A DNA stretch of 6,543 bases from Acidimicrobiales bacterium (GCA_030039575.1 JASHVH010000195.1:1-6543); one strand, 5' to 3'; numbered from the stretch's first letter, positions 1-5,710 are shown. Made by a program: numbers and translations. Notes: generated by a model not told the origin, from the sequence alone.

Positions 1-2
1 GT

Positions 3-173
3 ATCACGTTCCAGTCCAACATGCCGTTCGGGTGGTCTTCTGATTCAGGAACTCTCGCCACGACGAAGAGTGGCGGCGGCGGCTCTGTGAGCGGCACGAT
101 GACGGCAGGTAAACAGCACCCGGGAACCGTCACAATAAAAGGGAACTGGGCCGGCTGCGCCAAGCTGGGTTAG
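3..173 (+). CDS. 3' end of a convergent gene, glycine/serine/threonine-rich protein (partial)
   Basis: The plus-strand frame starting at base 3 is open from the window edge for 56 codons to a TAG at 171-173, so only the C-terminus of this protein is visible. It is rich in Gly, Ser and Thr, with a run of four Gly (SGGGGSVSGTM), alternating beta-strand-like segments such as GTVTIKGNWAGC, one Cys five residues from the end and a C-terminal AKLG. That texture resembles the beta-rich tail of a secreted protein or lipoprotein, but I recognise no family and cannot see a signal peptide. Its codons are less strictly G/C-ending than those of the minus-strand genes. It converges on the enolase-superfamily gene, whose stop codon is 55 bp away. 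The protein-like composition, and its stop just before the repeat tract, argue against a chance open frame. Chance remains possible because only 171 bp are visible. Confidence 0.55.
   Translation: MTFQSNMPFGWSSDSGTLATTKSGGGGSVSGTMTAGKQHPGTVTIKGNWAGCAKLG
134..164 (-). terminator. weak candidate terminator for the minus-strand operon
   Basis: Downstream of the enolase-superfamily gene, the minus strand reads CTTGG-N9-CCCAG (146-164), an imperfect 5-bp stem with one mismatch. It is followed after a few bases by TTTTATT (134-140). The stem is poor and the T tract is interrupted by an A, so this is only the best intrinsic-terminator candidate seen in the region. It also lies inside the coding end of the convergent plus-strand gene. 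Termination may instead be Rho-dependent. Confidence 0.2.
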
Positions 174-180
174 CAAAATC

Positions 181-240
181 CAGCTATAAGAAGCCGAGAT
201 GCACAAGGCCCACGTGTGCGAGGCCCAGCTATACGAAGCC
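181..240. repeat. degenerate 15-bp tandem repeat, four units, across the enolase stop codon
   Basis: Read on the minus strand, four consecutive 15-mers start with GGC: GGCTTCGTATAGCTG (226-240), GGCCTCGCACACGTG (211-225), GGCCTTGTGCATCTC (196-210) and GGCTTCTTATAGCTG (181-195). Units 1 and 4 agree at 14 of 15 positions. Units 1 and 2 agree at 10 and units 2 and 3 at 9, many of the differences being T/C transitions. Unit 1 contains the TAG stop of the enolase-superfamily gene, and unit 4 repeats that TAG in the same frame 45 bp further on. Units 2 and 3 together also form a small hairpin (GCACA at 201-205 with TGTGC at 215-219). The tract fills most of the 55-bp space between two convergent genes. 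The 15-bp period is a multiple of three, so changes in unit number would keep frame. Confidence 0.7.
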
Positions 241-1275
241 TGTCGAGGCGCCCACCCCTGGTTCGGTGGGCGCGTGCACGAGACCGTGGGCATCGACGAT
301 GGGGTCTTTGGGCACGGGGTTCTCCATCACCAGTGACTCGTAATACGTAGTGTTCGGGATGGCCATGCAGAGGTGGATGTTGGGGAGCCCGCCCCCGTGG
401 ACCTCGGCGCGTAGGCGGAACGAGTCGGCCGTGTGGGCAATACGCAGGCCACCGGTGAACCCACCCTTGAACCCGGTGCTCGTGCGGACGTACTCGGCGC
501 AACCCGAGCGGATGAAATCGGCGGTGTTCATATGGGCACCGTCGGAAGTCTCGGCCACCAGGAGGGGCACCTCGACCCGCTCGGCCAGCCATCTGTACGC
601 AGTGACGCTGAACTCTCGCATCGGTTCCTCGTACCAGCGGTAGCCGGCGCCGGCGAGGGCGCGGCCAAGGTAGACGGCGTCGGGCAGGTCGAAGCCGGCC
701 GAGCCGTCGTACATGAGGTCGACGTCGTCCCCCACGTGAGCCCGCAGCGCGGTGGCCAGTGCGGCGTCGCGCCGCGCATCTCCCCAAGCATGCAGTTTGA
801 TCGCCGGGTAGCCAAGCTCGAGGCACTGGTCGGCCACGTCGAGGTACTCCTCGGTGGAGGAAAAGGTGACGGTCGAGGCATAGGCGGGGATCTCGGTCCT
901 GAACGCACCGAGCAGCTCGTGCACGGGTACCCCGAGCGCTTTGCCGGCCAGGTCGTGCAAGGCGATATCCACCAGGCCGAGCACGTACACCGGGAACTCC
1001 TCTATGCGGTCGAGTTCCCACACCCGGTGCCACAGCCACTCCCGGCGGAACGGGTCCTCGCCGACCAGCTCGTCGCGCAGCCGCCGGTTCACAAGGTCCT
1101 CGAGGATGACCCCGCGGCGGGTGTGGGCGATGCCGTCCACGCCGTCGTCCGTGCCAATCCGCAGCAAACCTCCTTCGAGCTCCGGCTCGGAACCCGGCAG
1201 ACCGGCTCGCCATGCGAACGCCGGCGTGCGAGCGGGGATCCGGAAGCGTTCAACTTCGACGCGGGTTATCTTCAC
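229..1275 (-). CDS. enolase-superfamily enzyme, mandelate racemase-like (dehydratase or racemase)
   Basis: A 348-residue protein, the usual length for the mandelate racemase/muconate lactonizing enzyme family. An N-terminal capping domain (about 1-125) is followed by a TIM barrel. By alignment to family landmarks: the KxH motif of the mandelate racemase subgroup (K160, H162), metal ligands D190 (LMYDGS), E216 (WYEEP) and E242 (VAETSDG), a barrel-end H293 (AEVHGG, equivalent to His297 of mandelate racemase) and E313 (YYESL, equivalent to Glu317). Family members abstract the proton alpha to a carboxylate in a Mg2+ site, giving racemization or acid-sugar dehydration in the cytoplasm. The position of Asp270 of the His-Asp dyad is Ser266 here (RTSTGFKGG), so substrate and outcome cannot be assigned. 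The GTG start is chosen because the family N-terminus (KITRVEVERF) follows directly, an AAGGAG lies 8 nt upstream (1284-1289), and it overlaps the transporter stop as GTGA. An open extension to 2067 runs across the transporter gene and is not coding. The C-terminus is short after PGVG and ends inside a 15-bp repeat. Confidence 0.9.
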   Translation of the reverse strand: MKITRVEVERFRIPARTPAFAWRAGLPGSEPELEGGLLRIGTDDGVDGIAHTRRGVILEDLVNRRLRDELVGEDPFRREWLWHRVWELDRIEEFPVYVLGLVDIALHDLAGKALGVPVHELLGAFRTEIPAYASTVTFSSTEEYLDVADQCLELGYPAIKLHAWGDARRDAALATALRAHVGDDVDLMYDGSAGFDLPDAVYLGRALAGAGYRWYEEPMREFSVTAYRWLAERVEVPLLVAETSDGAHMNTADFIRSGCAEYVRTSTGFKGGFTGGLRIAHTADSFRLRAEVHGGGLPNIHLCMAIPNTTYYESLVMENPVPKDPIVDAHGLVHAPTEPGVGASTGFV

Positions 1276-2168
1276 GAGTTCGTCTCCTTGACTTGAAGAG
1301 CCTCGGCCGCCGCTTCGGAGGGCACAGCGGCCAAAGAGGGCGCCGTCCTGCCTAAGAAGACCACTCCGGCCAGCATCGCCACGAACCCGAGGGCTCCGAC
1401 GGCGATCTTCCAGGCGCTGCCCTCGAAATGCTCGCCGTACAGCCAGATACCGAGAGCGATGCTCACGAACGGGTTGATTATGACCATCAGCGGTTGGGAC
1501 ACGGCGAGGGGCCCGAAGTGCAGGGCGGCCTGGGTCAGCACCACTTCTACGACCATGGCCACGATGAGGCCGTAGACGGCCCCCTGTTTCAGGGTCTCCA
1601 CCAGTCCGCTCCTCCCGAGCACGTCGCCGGCAGACTTCAGGAACGTTGCCATCAGCGCTGAGGTTATGCCCGACGCCGAAGCGTACAGTGCCCCTCGTTT
1701 CATGGGAGAACCGGCCCGGGCCAGGAGCACGAAGGCGGCGGTGACGCCGCCGCAGGTGAGCAGCGCGGGTAGCCACGCCTCGGCAGTGGCCTGCGGGTGC
1801 CCGCCTTTCGGCTCGGACATCACCAGGAACACCGCCAGGCCCGCCGAGGTCACCGACGCCGAGACCCATGCTGCGGGGGCCACGGCCCGGCGCAACCACA
1901 CCCGGCCGATAACGAGCGAGAACACCAATTCCGTGACCAAGACCGACTGCACCACCGAGATCCGGCCCTCGTACAGGGCGAAAGCCTGGAACAAGAAACT
2001 GCCCACGATGGCACCCACGCCGAAAAGCCATAACGGGTTGCGGACCAAATAAAGCGCCAGTCGCCAACCCTTGTCCTTGGCCGGCGCCGCCGTACTGGCC
2101 ACGTGTTGCGTGACGACATTGAGCGCACTTGTGAACGCAGAAGCAAAAGCGAACAGGATGCTCAGCAC
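1272..2168 (-). CDS. DMT-superfamily (EamA/NIPA-like) membrane transporter
   Basis: A 298-residue integral membrane protein with about nine or ten hydrophobic segments, roughly at 1-24, 46-66, 72-93, 98-117, 132-150, 158-178, 196-214, 222-244 and 253-273. The two halves look like the internal duplication of the drug/metabolite transporter superfamily. Recognisable signatures are LFQAFALYEGRISVVQSVLV in the first half (57-76) and SQPLMVIINPFVSIALG in the second (224-240), typical of actinobacterial DMT permeases related to EamA and NIPA proteins. Substrate specificity cannot be read from sequence; members move metabolites, amino acids, drugs or Mg2+. The last 25 residues are a hydrophilic Ala/Glu tail. 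The start is GTG at 2168 with GGAGG at 2173-2177, a tight 4-nt spacing. It lies 30 bp after the amidase gene, and its TGA shares four bases with the enolase-superfamily GTG, so the two are probably translationally coupled. Context suggests uptake or export of the operon's substrate or product. Confidence 0.85.
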   Translation of the reverse strand: MLSILFAFASAFTSALNVVTQHVASTAAPAKDKGWRLALYLVRNPLWLFGVGAIVGSFLFQAFALYEGRISVVQSVLVTELVFSLVIGRVWLRRAVAPAAWVSASVTSAGLAVFLVMSEPKGGHPQATAEAWLPALLTCGGVTAAFVLLARAGSPMKRGALYASASGITSALMATFLKSAGDVLGRSGLVETLKQGAVYGLIVAMVVEVVLTQAALHFGPLAVSQPLMVIINPFVSIALGIWLYGEHFEGSAWKIAVGALGFVAMLAGVVFLGRTAPSLAAVPSEAAAEALQVKETNS

Positions 2169-2198
2169 GACCCCTCCGGGGCTATCGTGGCGCCTTCC

Positions 2199-3242
2199 TC
2201 AGGCCATTAGGCCCAGGTAGGCGGAACCCAACTGCCGCAGGCGTTGGTGAGTACCGGCCATCGCCTCCACGCCGGGCAGGTATTTCTTGGCCATTTTGGC
2301 CACCACCGTGTAGTTGGGGTCGACGACGTTGGCCACGGGCGTCTCGGCGGTCTGGGACACCAATTGGTACGCGTCCATGACGGAGGCCCCTGTCAGTTCC
2401 ACGACCCAATGGACCAACTGGCTGTGGGCGATGCGGAAAGCATCCTCGAGGGGCCTGGCCGACCCGGCGGTCATCCAGTACTCGTCGGTCTCCAACCGGG
2501 GCCACGGCGTGGCCACTTCTTTCACCAGGTCGACGACTACCACCGTGTCCATCGCAGCTTCGACCGCCACCCCGCAGGTTTCGCCTTCCCCCTGACGGGC
2601 ATGCCCGTCGCCGAAACTGAAGAGGGCGCCGGCCACGTTCACCCCGAGGTAACACGTGGCCCCGGAACGCATCTCGGGGGTGTCCATGTTGCCGCCCCAA
2701 TCCCCCGGCACCAGCGAAGAACGGACCTCGCCGAGGGCCGGGGCCACACCCACGGTGCCGTGCATGGGGTCCAGGGGTAGTTCAACCCGGAGGGCGGACT
2801 CGTTGGCTTCGTAGTGGACGACCCGGGAGCGGCGGTCGATGGCGTAGATCCAGGTCATTTCCGGGAGGGGGGAGTGGAGCATGGCGGTCACGCCGGTGGC
2901 AGAGAGGGACCCGAACAGGGGCACCGTCGTGCTAACCCCATAACTCTCCCTCGGTTCGATCCGGGCGAAGTGAAGGGCCAACGTGTCGCCCGGTCGGGCA
3001 CCATCAACGTAAAACGGCCCTGTCTGAGGGTTTACGTAGCGCCGGTCGAGCCGCTCGCTCACTTTGTCGTGCACCGTGCGGAGCCGGCCGGCGAACGCGT
3101 CCAGAGTGCTCGTGTCGAGTATGGACCGCGGCAAGAGCGACGCCACCGGTTCGGCACCCCCGAATGTGCAGGTCAACCGGCGTGGGTCAACCTGCGGGTC
3201 CACTTCGTGGCGCAGGACCGGCGGTCCAGCAGTGGCTGTCAT
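2199..3242 (-). CDS. acetamidase/formamidase family protein
   Basis: A 347-residue cytoplasmic protein matching the FmdA/AmdA family (Pfam PF03069), whose characterised members hydrolyse short-chain amides such as formamide and acetamide to the acid plus ammonia. Family landmarks in order: GPFYVDGARPGDTLALHF (75-92), the loop PMHGTVGVAP (159-168), GDWGGNMDTPEM (180-191), then LGVNVAGALFSFGDGHARQG (199-218) with GEGE following (D212, H214, E219). These His/Asp/Glu-bearing loops form the conserved core where metal and substrate are expected to bind. There is no signal peptide. The ATG start at 3242 has an excellent ribosome site, AAGGAGG at 3248-3254 with a 5-nt spacer. The gene lies 77 bp after the dehydrogenase and 30 bp before the transporter. 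The real substrate is unknown; the family also holds many uncharacterised members that may act on larger amides. The neighbourhood, with a dehydrogenase and an acid-sugar-type enzyme, favours a pathway-specific amide over formamide (inference). Confidence 0.9.
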   Translation of the reverse strand: MTATAGPPVLRHEVDPQVDPRRLTCTFGGAEPVASLLPRSILDTSTLDAFAGRLRTVHDKVSERLDRRYVNPQTGPFYVDGARPGDTLALHFARIEPRESYGVSTTVPLFGSLSATGVTAMLHSPLPEMTWIYAIDRRSRVVHYEANESALRVELPLDPMHGTVGVAPALGEVRSSLVPGDWGGNMDTPEMRSGATCYLGVNVAGALFSFGDGHARQGEGETCGVAVEAAMDTVVVVDLVKEVATPWPRLETDEYWMTAGSARPLEDAFRIAHSQLVHWVVELTGASVMDAYQLVSQTAETPVANVVDPNYTVVAKMAKKYLPGVEAMAGTHQRLRQLGSAYLGLMA

Positions 3243-3319
3243 TTCAGCCTCCTTCGACGGCGAGGTTCTCCACTATGTGGGGCGCGCACAGTGTGCCAGG
3301 TCAGCGCACCGGATGCTAC
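3243..3319 (-). promoter_or_regulatory. 77-bp gap upstream of the amidase gene with an 11-bp palindrome
   Basis: This is the largest gap inside the run of enzyme genes. It holds a perfect odd-centred palindrome, GCACA-G-TGTGC (3286-3296), and the ribosome site of the amidase gene. No convincing -35/-10 pair is visible; the nearest -10-like hexamer on the minus strand is CATAGT (3272-3277), without a properly spaced -35. The palindrome could bind a regulator or fold into a small RNA hairpin, but it is short and could be chance. Confidence 0.3.
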
Positions 3320-4117
3320 TTACAAGGGCCCCCTGGTCTTTAGCCGGAGGGAGGTCCAACTGGCGTCGGAAGACCAGCCGCCGTCCACCGGCAGGGCCAC
3401 CCCGTTTATGAAACCGCTTTTTGACGGGTCGGCCAGAAAAGCCACTGCCATGGCCACATCGTGGGGCGAGGCGAAACGGGCCATGGGGACCTGGTTGGCG
3501 ATGTCCTCGTCGGAGTAGGAGCCGCCGGCCTGGTCTTCGGCGTCCATTTCGGTCTTTATCCATCCCGGGCAAACCGCATTTACCCGCACCCCCCGGCCTC
3601 CCCACTCCGCCGCCAAGGTGAAGGTGAGACCGATAAGGCCGTGTTTGGACGCGTTGTACGCCACCCGGTGCGATACGCCTCGAAGGCCGGCGACCGACGA
3701 GACGTTGACGATGGAGCCGGAACGGGCGGCCAGCATAAGCGAGCCCAGTTCCCGGCACAGCAAGAACGGGCCGGTCAAATTGACATCGATGACCCGTTGC
3801 CACGACTCGGTCGGCGTTTTTTCGGCCGGGACAAGCAGCGAAATCCCGGCGTTATTGACCAGGGCGTCGACCCGGCCAAAGCGTTCTCGTACCTCCACGG
3901 CAAACGCGGTCACGTCCGCTTCGCTCGACACGTCCAGCCTGGCGGCCCAGGCCCGGGCACCGCGCCCGCCCGCCTCTGCCGCCGTGACCGCCACGTCGGC
4001 CACGTCGACCAGGGCCAGGTCATAACCCTCGGCCGCCAACGTCACGGCAATGACGCGCCCGAGACCTCTGGCTGCGCCGGTGACCACCGCTGTACGCCGG
4101 GGGTTGCTAGTCGTCAC
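3320..4117 (-). CDS. short-chain dehydrogenase/reductase (classical SDR, probably NAD-dependent)
   Basis: A 265-residue classical SDR with a single Rossmann domain. Motifs: the cofactor-binding TGAARGLG (13-20), an acidic residue at the end of strand beta2 (D38 in LALVDVAD) that normally selects NAD(H) over NADP(H), D62 (LDVSS), NNAG (88-91), N113 (DVNLTG), catalytic S141 (NVSSVAG), and Y154/K158 (YNASK), then PGWIKTEM and the terminal VDGGW (244-248). All members of the Asn-Ser-Tyr-Lys tetrad are present, so the enzyme should be active. It probably oxidises a secondary alcohol, for example a sugar or hydroxy acid, but SDR substrates cannot be read from sequence. About 17 residues (DASWTSLRLKTRGPL) extend past VDGGW. 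The start is GTG at 4117: an in-frame TAG lies three codons upstream and the glycine motif follows within 12 residues. No clear Shine-Dalgarno precedes it, so initiation may be weak or depend on upstream translation. It begins 52 bp after the small gene. Confidence 0.92.
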   Translation of the reverse strand: MTTSNPRRTAVVTGAARGLGRVIAVTLAAEGYDLALVDVADVAVTAAEAGGRGARAWAARLDVSSEADVTAFAVEVRERFGRVDALVNNAGISLLVPAEKTPTESWQRVIDVNLTGPFLLCRELGSLMLAARSGSIVNVSSVAGLRGVSHRVAYNASKHGLIGLTFTLAAEWGGRGVRVNAVCPGWIKTEMDAEDQAGGSYSDEDIANQVPMARFASPHDVAMAVAFLADPSKSGFINGVALPVDGGWSSDASWTSLRLKTRGPL

Positions 4118-4169
4118 CGTCGTCTACCGAGCGCGCCCGGTCCCGTTCCCCCACTGACCCAGTTCGCTT

Positions 4170-4415
4170 TTAGCCCTGCGTCCCGCCGGCGCGCCGCTCC
4201 GACTGGATTGCGTCCACCTCCTGGAAGAAATGAGTCGCTGCCTGCCTGGCCGCGGGGGCCAGGTCCTCCTGGTACTGACGGGCGTCCCCACCGGTGATCA
4301 TCACCGCCAGGTGCCAGATGGCGTTCTCCAGCCGGGTGACACGTTGTTCGGTTGTTTCGGGCATGGCCCATCCTGCCACCGCCGCCGACACCCGCAACAC
4401 TTGCGCCCGCAACAC
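4170..4415 (-). CDS. small unrecognised protein (81 aa, or 64 aa from an internal ATG)
   Basis: I do not recognise a family. The frame has G/C-rich third positions and protein-like content. From residue 18 it reads MPETTEQRVTRLENAIWHLA, followed by a mostly helical, charged stretch (DARQYQEDLAPAARQAATHF, EVDAIQSERR). The first helix looks amphipathic and could form a short coiled coil. There are no Cys residues and no membrane segment. Two starts are possible. GTG at 4415 is backed by a textbook AAGGAGG (4421-4427) with 5-nt spacing, giving 81 residues. ATG at 4364 gives 64 residues, omits the low-information leader, and has only a weak AGGA upstream. I list the longer form because of the ribosome site. 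The leader contains a 10-bp direct repeat, GTGTTGCGGG, 15 bp apart. It lies 20 bp after the membrane protein gene and 52 bp before the SDR gene. An accessory or binding-protein role is possible but unsupported. Confidence 0.65.
   Translation of the reverse strand: MLRAQVLRVSAAVAGWAMPETTEQRVTRLENAIWHLAVMITGGDARQYQEDLAPAARQAATHFFQEVDAIQSERRAGGTQG
4391..4415 (-). repeat. 10-bp direct repeat GTGTTGCGGG, 15-bp period, at the start of the small gene
   Basis: GTGTTGCGGG occurs at 4406-4415 and again at 4391-4400 on the minus strand, separated by CGCAA, so each copy begins with an in-frame GTG. The result is a repeated VLR-x-x unit at the N-terminus and two potential start codons, of which only the first has a good Shine-Dalgarno. 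Confidence 0.7.
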
Positions 4416-4420
4416 GTACG

Positions 4421-4427
4421 CCTCCTT
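4421..4427 (-). promoter_or_regulatory. strong ribosome binding site that decides the start of the small gene
   Basis: AAGGAGG on the minus strand, followed by the 5-nt spacer CGTAC and then GTG at 4415. It is close to the ideal complement of the 16S rRNA tail and lies in the 20 bp between the membrane gene's TAA (4436-4438) and this GTG. It is the main reason for preferring the 81-residue form. Confidence 0.7.
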
Positions 4428-4432
4428 ACAAG

Positions 4433-4564
4433 CCCTTACGAAGGGGAACGTGACCGCTCGCTGCCCGCTGGGGCGCTGGCCGCCCCGGCCAGCGTGTCGT
4501 CGCCAGCCGCGCTCGCCCCATCACCGCAACCCATGCACGGCGAAGGGTGCATCACCCGATCGGG
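4433..4564. repeat. cluster of inverted repeats over the 3' end of the membrane protein gene
   Basis: Four dyads occur within 132 bp. CCCTT-ACG-AAGGG (4433-4445) lies over the membrane gene's stop codon. CGCTGGCCG-CCC-CGGCCAGCG (4474-4494) is a perfect 9-bp stem with a 3-nt loop. ATGCAC-N8-GTGCAT spans 4533-4552. The palindrome CCCGATCGGG spans 4555-4564. The second is a strong GC hairpin but is not followed by a T tract on either strand, so it is not a classical terminator. The clustering, and the low-complexity peptide it encodes, suggest an embedded REP-like or other extragenic repeat element; that origin is an inference. Confidence 0.5.
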
Positions 4565-5710
4565 GGCGAGCGGAGGATGCTCGGGAGGGACCTCAGGACC
4601 GTGCTCATGGTCGGCCCATGGGTGGGCGGTGTGCCGTAACCCGTGGCGGGCGGCCAGTTCCAGGCCGGCCCACGCCGTCCACCCAATGGGCGCCAAGCCC
4701 CAGAAGCTCACGATGCGGTACAAGAGGACGACGGCTACCGCATCTGTAGGCCGCGTGCCGTAGGCGATCAGCAGGGCGGTCAGCGAGCCCTCGACCACGC
4801 CGATCCCGCCGGGGGTGATGGGGAGACTGGCGGCCACCTGGGTCAGCCCGTAGATGACGAGGAGCGCCCGCCAGGGGACCGGCACACCAAGGGCCTCGGT
4901 GCAAGCCAGCAAGGCCAGGCAGTCGAACAACCAGTTCGCCATGGCCAACCCGAAAGCCTCGGCCCACCCGAGGGCGCCCGGGTGCACCAGCCCCAGGTCG
5001 TTGATCGTTTTTCGTACCAGCCGGCCGAGGGCGGCGGCAGGAGGTACGTGCCGGGCGATGGCGCCCCACGTAGAACTGAGCAGTCGCTGTACCCGGTGGC
5101 TACGGCGGGCCAGGACGTACCCGGCGCTTACTGCCAGCGGTATGGCCGCCAGAGCGGCGGCCAGCCACCGCAGGCTGGACACGGGGCCGCGGCTCCCGGC
5201 CACCCAGGCCCCGCCGGCCAGGATGACAAAGATAGCGAAGCTGGAGAGCGCCCCGGCCACGAGGATCACCCAACCCGCCAGCGTTTTCTGGGCGCCGCGG
5301 CGACGCAATTGTTCGAAGACCCAGGTCGCCGACCATGCCGCGCCGCCGGGCAGAGTGGTCGACAATGCGTTGCCGGCCAGGGTGATCTCGACCATCGAGA
5401 CGGAGGGCACCTGAACGCCGCCCGCGCGCAGCAGCCAGCGCTGAAGGCGGGCGAAGACCGCCATGGAGGCCAGTTCGGCCCCAATCGCCACCAGTAACCA
5501 GGCCACCCGGACGCGCCCAAGCATCCCGCCGGCGCTCGAGATTTCGGAACGGTGCTCGTACGTTCCCCACAGCGCCAGGCCGATGATCACCACCGACAGG
5601 GCCCTCTTGGCCCTTCTGCGCCATGCCTTGCTTATTTTTGAGTGGCGGGCACTTCGCGTTTTGCCGTCAGTGCCGACCGCACCGGTCACCCGGCCCACGA
5701 CGGGTACCAA
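4436..5710 (-). CDS. lysylphosphatidylglycerol synthase TM region / flippase-like membrane protein (UPF0104)
   Basis: A 424-residue polytopic membrane protein of the PF03706 (LPG_synthase_TM, UPF0104) family. Hydrophobic helices start near residues 37, 68, 105, 145, 180, 247, 280, 322 and 335. Signatures are the first-half loop LAGNALSTTLPGGAAWSATW (111-130) and the second-half ITPGGIGVVEGSLTALLIAYG (298-318). There is no C-terminal aminoacyl-transferase domain, so this is the stand-alone membrane form. In bifunctional MprF the related membrane part flips lipid across the cytoplasmic membrane; stand-alone members are mostly uncharacterised, some being associated with lipid or polyprenyl-linked glycan handling. 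An unusual tail (355-424) has seven His in 33 residues, a CMGC (392-395) and then Ala/Ser/Gly-rich low complexity. The start is uncertain: TTG at 5710 is the first candidate, but the only good Shine-Dalgarno (GGGAGG) is about 20 nt upstream. In-frame GTG codons at residues 5 and 8 are alternatives. It lies 134 bp after marR. Confidence 0.85.
   Translation of the reverse strand: MVPVVGRVTGAVGTDGKTRSARHSKISKAWRRRAKRALSVVIIGLALWGTYEHRSEISSAGGMLGRVRVAWLLVAIGAELASMAVFARLQRWLLRAGGVQVPSVSMVEITLAGNALSTTLPGGAAWSATWVFEQLRRRGAQKTLAGWVILVAGALSSFAIFVILAGGAWVAGSRGPVSSLRWLAAALAAIPLAVSAGYVLARRSHRVQRLLSSTWGAIARHVPPAAALGRLVRKTINDLGLVHPGALGWAEAFGLAMANWLFDCLALLACTEALGVPVPWRALLVIYGLTQVAASLPITPGGIGVVEGSLTALLIAYGTRPTDAVAVVLLYRIVSFWGLAPIGWTAWAGLELAARHGLRHTAHPWADHEHGPEVPPEHPPLAPDRVMHPSPCMGCGDGASAAGDDTLAGAASAPAGSERSRSPS

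Noticed and set aside
211..216. CACGTG hexamer as a binding site
   Set aside because: It falls inside one unit of the 15-bp repeat downstream of both genes, and a 6-bp palindrome alone is not evidence.
45..293. An 82-codon minus-strand frame across the repeat, showing a pseudo-pentapeptide pattern (ASYSW, ASHTW, ALCIS, ASYSW)
   Set aside because: The five-residue periodicity just translates the 15-bp DNA repeat. It overlaps the enzyme's end and the plus-strand gene and has no ribosome site or family resemblance.
170..1296. Long open frames on both strands over the enolase-superfamily gene (170-1213 minus, 433-1296 plus)
   Set aside because: Arg/Ala/Gly-rich shadows produced by the high GC content. 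The enzyme frame carries all the family motifs.
1276..2067. N-terminal extension of the enolase-superfamily reading frame by 264 codons to an upstream start at 2067
   Set aside because: It overlaps the permease gene in another frame, its peptide is Arg/Gly-rich shadow sequence, and the family N-terminus begins exactly at the GTG at 1275 with its own ribosome site.
3297..3304. The octamer CAGGTCAG shared by the gap above the amidase gene and the marR promoter (6498-6505), with CAGGTCA also in the marR-membrane gene spacer, as a possible shared operator
   Set aside because: The CAGGTCA core also occurs inside coding sequence (near 2851, 3168 and 4016), so it is not specific to regulatory gaps. 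The dyad element is the better operator candidate.
4114..4371. An 85-codon minus-strand frame whose TGA overlaps the SDR GTG as GTGA, which would mimic translational coupling
   Set aside because: Its peptide is Gly/Arg/Pro shadow sequence. The competing frame (4170-4415) has protein-like composition, good third-position bias and a strong Shine-Dalgarno.
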